This document shows, piece by piece, positions 21,661 through 22,075 of a DNA stretch of 22,075 bases. The number at the start of each line of letters is the position of its first letter. The stretch's first letter is position 1. Location: positions 1-22,075 of the forward strand of contig JBGPIK010000062.1 in assembly GCA_041484845.1 (NCBI GenBank). The letters are read 5' to 3'. Source of the stretch: JBGPIK01 sp041484845. Lineage in GTDB: Bacteria > Desulfobacterota > Binatia > UBA9968. A model generated the notes under the pieces. The model ran no database searches, was not told where the DNA came from, and saw only the letters and a program-made list of their open reading frames with translations. Both the position numbers and the translations under genes were made by a program.

Positions 21661-22075
21661 TTAAGCAATGGCCCCCGCACTCGATGGTGGGAACGGATCT
21701 CCACCGTTACCGCCGAAAGCTCTAACTATGGCGTCAATCTCCGAACCGTCCAGAACCTCCTTTTCGAGCAACTTCTCCGCAACTTTATGGAGCAGACGGA
21801 GATTAGCCTTTAACAGGTCCTTAGCCCGATGGTAGCTCTCCTGGATAATGCGCCTGACCTCAGTGTCGATCTCTATGGCCGTGTTCTTGGAATAGTCTAC
21901 TTTCTGCGTAAAATCTCTTCCCAGAAAGATCTCTTCCTCTTTTTTGCCGAAAGTCATTGGCCCTAGCTTTTCGCTCATTCCCCACTCGCAGACCATCCGG
22001 TGCGCCAGATCCGTCGCTTTCTCGATATCGTTGCCCGCGCCCGTCGTTATGTGCTCGAGCACAAGCTCTTCGGCC
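21661..22075 (-). CDS. ftsH: ATP-dependent zinc metalloprotease FtsH, C-terminal end (5' truncated by window)
   Basis: The minus-strand frame is open to the window edge and encodes the last 137 residues or so of FtsH. It contains AEELVLEHITTGAGNDIEKA and MVCEWGMSEKLGP, the conserved M41 peptidase segment with the third zinc-ligand Asp region (GAxNDI). LGRDFTQKVDYSKNTAIEID, then VRRIIQESYHRAKDLL and AEKLLEKEVLDGSEID, form the helical end of the protease domain. The AAA+ domain and HExxH lie outside. FtsH is the membrane-anchored hexameric quality-control protease. GGGGGC/GCCCCC (21652-21676) forms a hairpin that overlaps the stop codon; it lacks a T-tract. Confidence 0.93.
   Translation of the reverse strand, partial: AEELVLEHITTGAGNDIEKATDLAHRMVCEWGMSEKLGPMTFGKKEEEIFLGRDFTQKVDYSKNTAIEIDTEVRRIIQESYHRAKDLLKANLRLLHKVAEKLLEKEVLDGSEIDAIVRAFGGNGGDPFPPSSAGAIA

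Noticed and set aside
21652..21676. GGGGGC/GCCCCC hairpin as ftsH terminator
   Set aside because: It overlaps the stop codon and is not followed by a T-tract, so it is kept only as a note under ftsH.
1..22075. CRISPR array, rRNA, complete tRNA, insertion sequence with transposase
   Set aside because: No regularly spaced direct repeats, no rRNA segments, no foldable tRNA and no transposase motif were seen on either strand.

Overview
The window looks like chromosome from a Gram-negative bacterium of moderately high GC. Diderm markers are a Pal/OmpA-type lipoprotein, several lipobox signal peptides and a CxxCH lipoprotein. Tandem COG0028-type thiamine-diphosphate (ThDP) enzymes, an NMT1-like binding protein, an NtrC-family activator and a possible c-di-GMP-type leader would fit an uncultivated deltaproteobacterial or Desulfobacterota/Binatota/Tectomicrobia-like lineage. 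That placement is only an impression from gene content.

Left part (1-8216, mostly + strand). Two tandem paralogous ThDP enzymes come first; the upstream copy is cut by the window edge, and a long hairpin repeat lies between them. A strong inverted repeat ends this unit. Next are a convergent four-helix membrane protein, a double zinc-ribbon (zf-TFIIB) protein, and an isochorismatase-fold protein with Gly in place of the catalytic Cys. A long leader follows, with a near-consensus sigma-54 promoter and a c-di-GMP-I (GEMM)-like RNA. It precedes a secreted protein built from FN3, InlB-like repeats and five Asx/Gly-rich repeats. The last gene is an ArfB-like release-factor homologue.

Middle part (8804-14717). 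After a small + strand gene of a conserved hypothetical type, everything reads on the - strand. In transcription order there is a short histidine kinase, an NtrC-type sigma-54 activator, two tandem stand-alone receiver-like proteins, a small helical protein, a small lipoprotein, a Pal-like lipoprotein, a pentapeptide-repeat protein, and the decayed N-terminal end of a NifS/IscS cysteine desulfurase. The striking point is that all four signalling proteins have lost the phospho-acceptor residue: His to Arg in the kinase, Asp to Glu in the activator, and Asp to His in both receivers. The catalytic ATP-binding boxes of the kinase and the AAA+/GAFTGA/HTH parts of the activator look intact. This may be a signalling module that works without classical phosphotransfer, and it is the best candidate here for an undescribed system.

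Right part (14903-22075, mostly - strand). It holds a DTW-domain tRNA modification enzyme whose zinc motif lies upstream of any normal start codon, an orphan ABC substrate-binding protein, a possible 25-residue single-helix protein, an orphan contractile tail-sheath gene, a REP-pair/MITE-like element with 15-bp terminal inverted repeats, an AHSA1-like protein, a DUF2141-like exported protein, a small membrane protein, a CxxCH lipoprotein, and the C-terminal end of FtsH at the window edge. Several genes look like single-gene units, as in an accessory or rearranged stretch.
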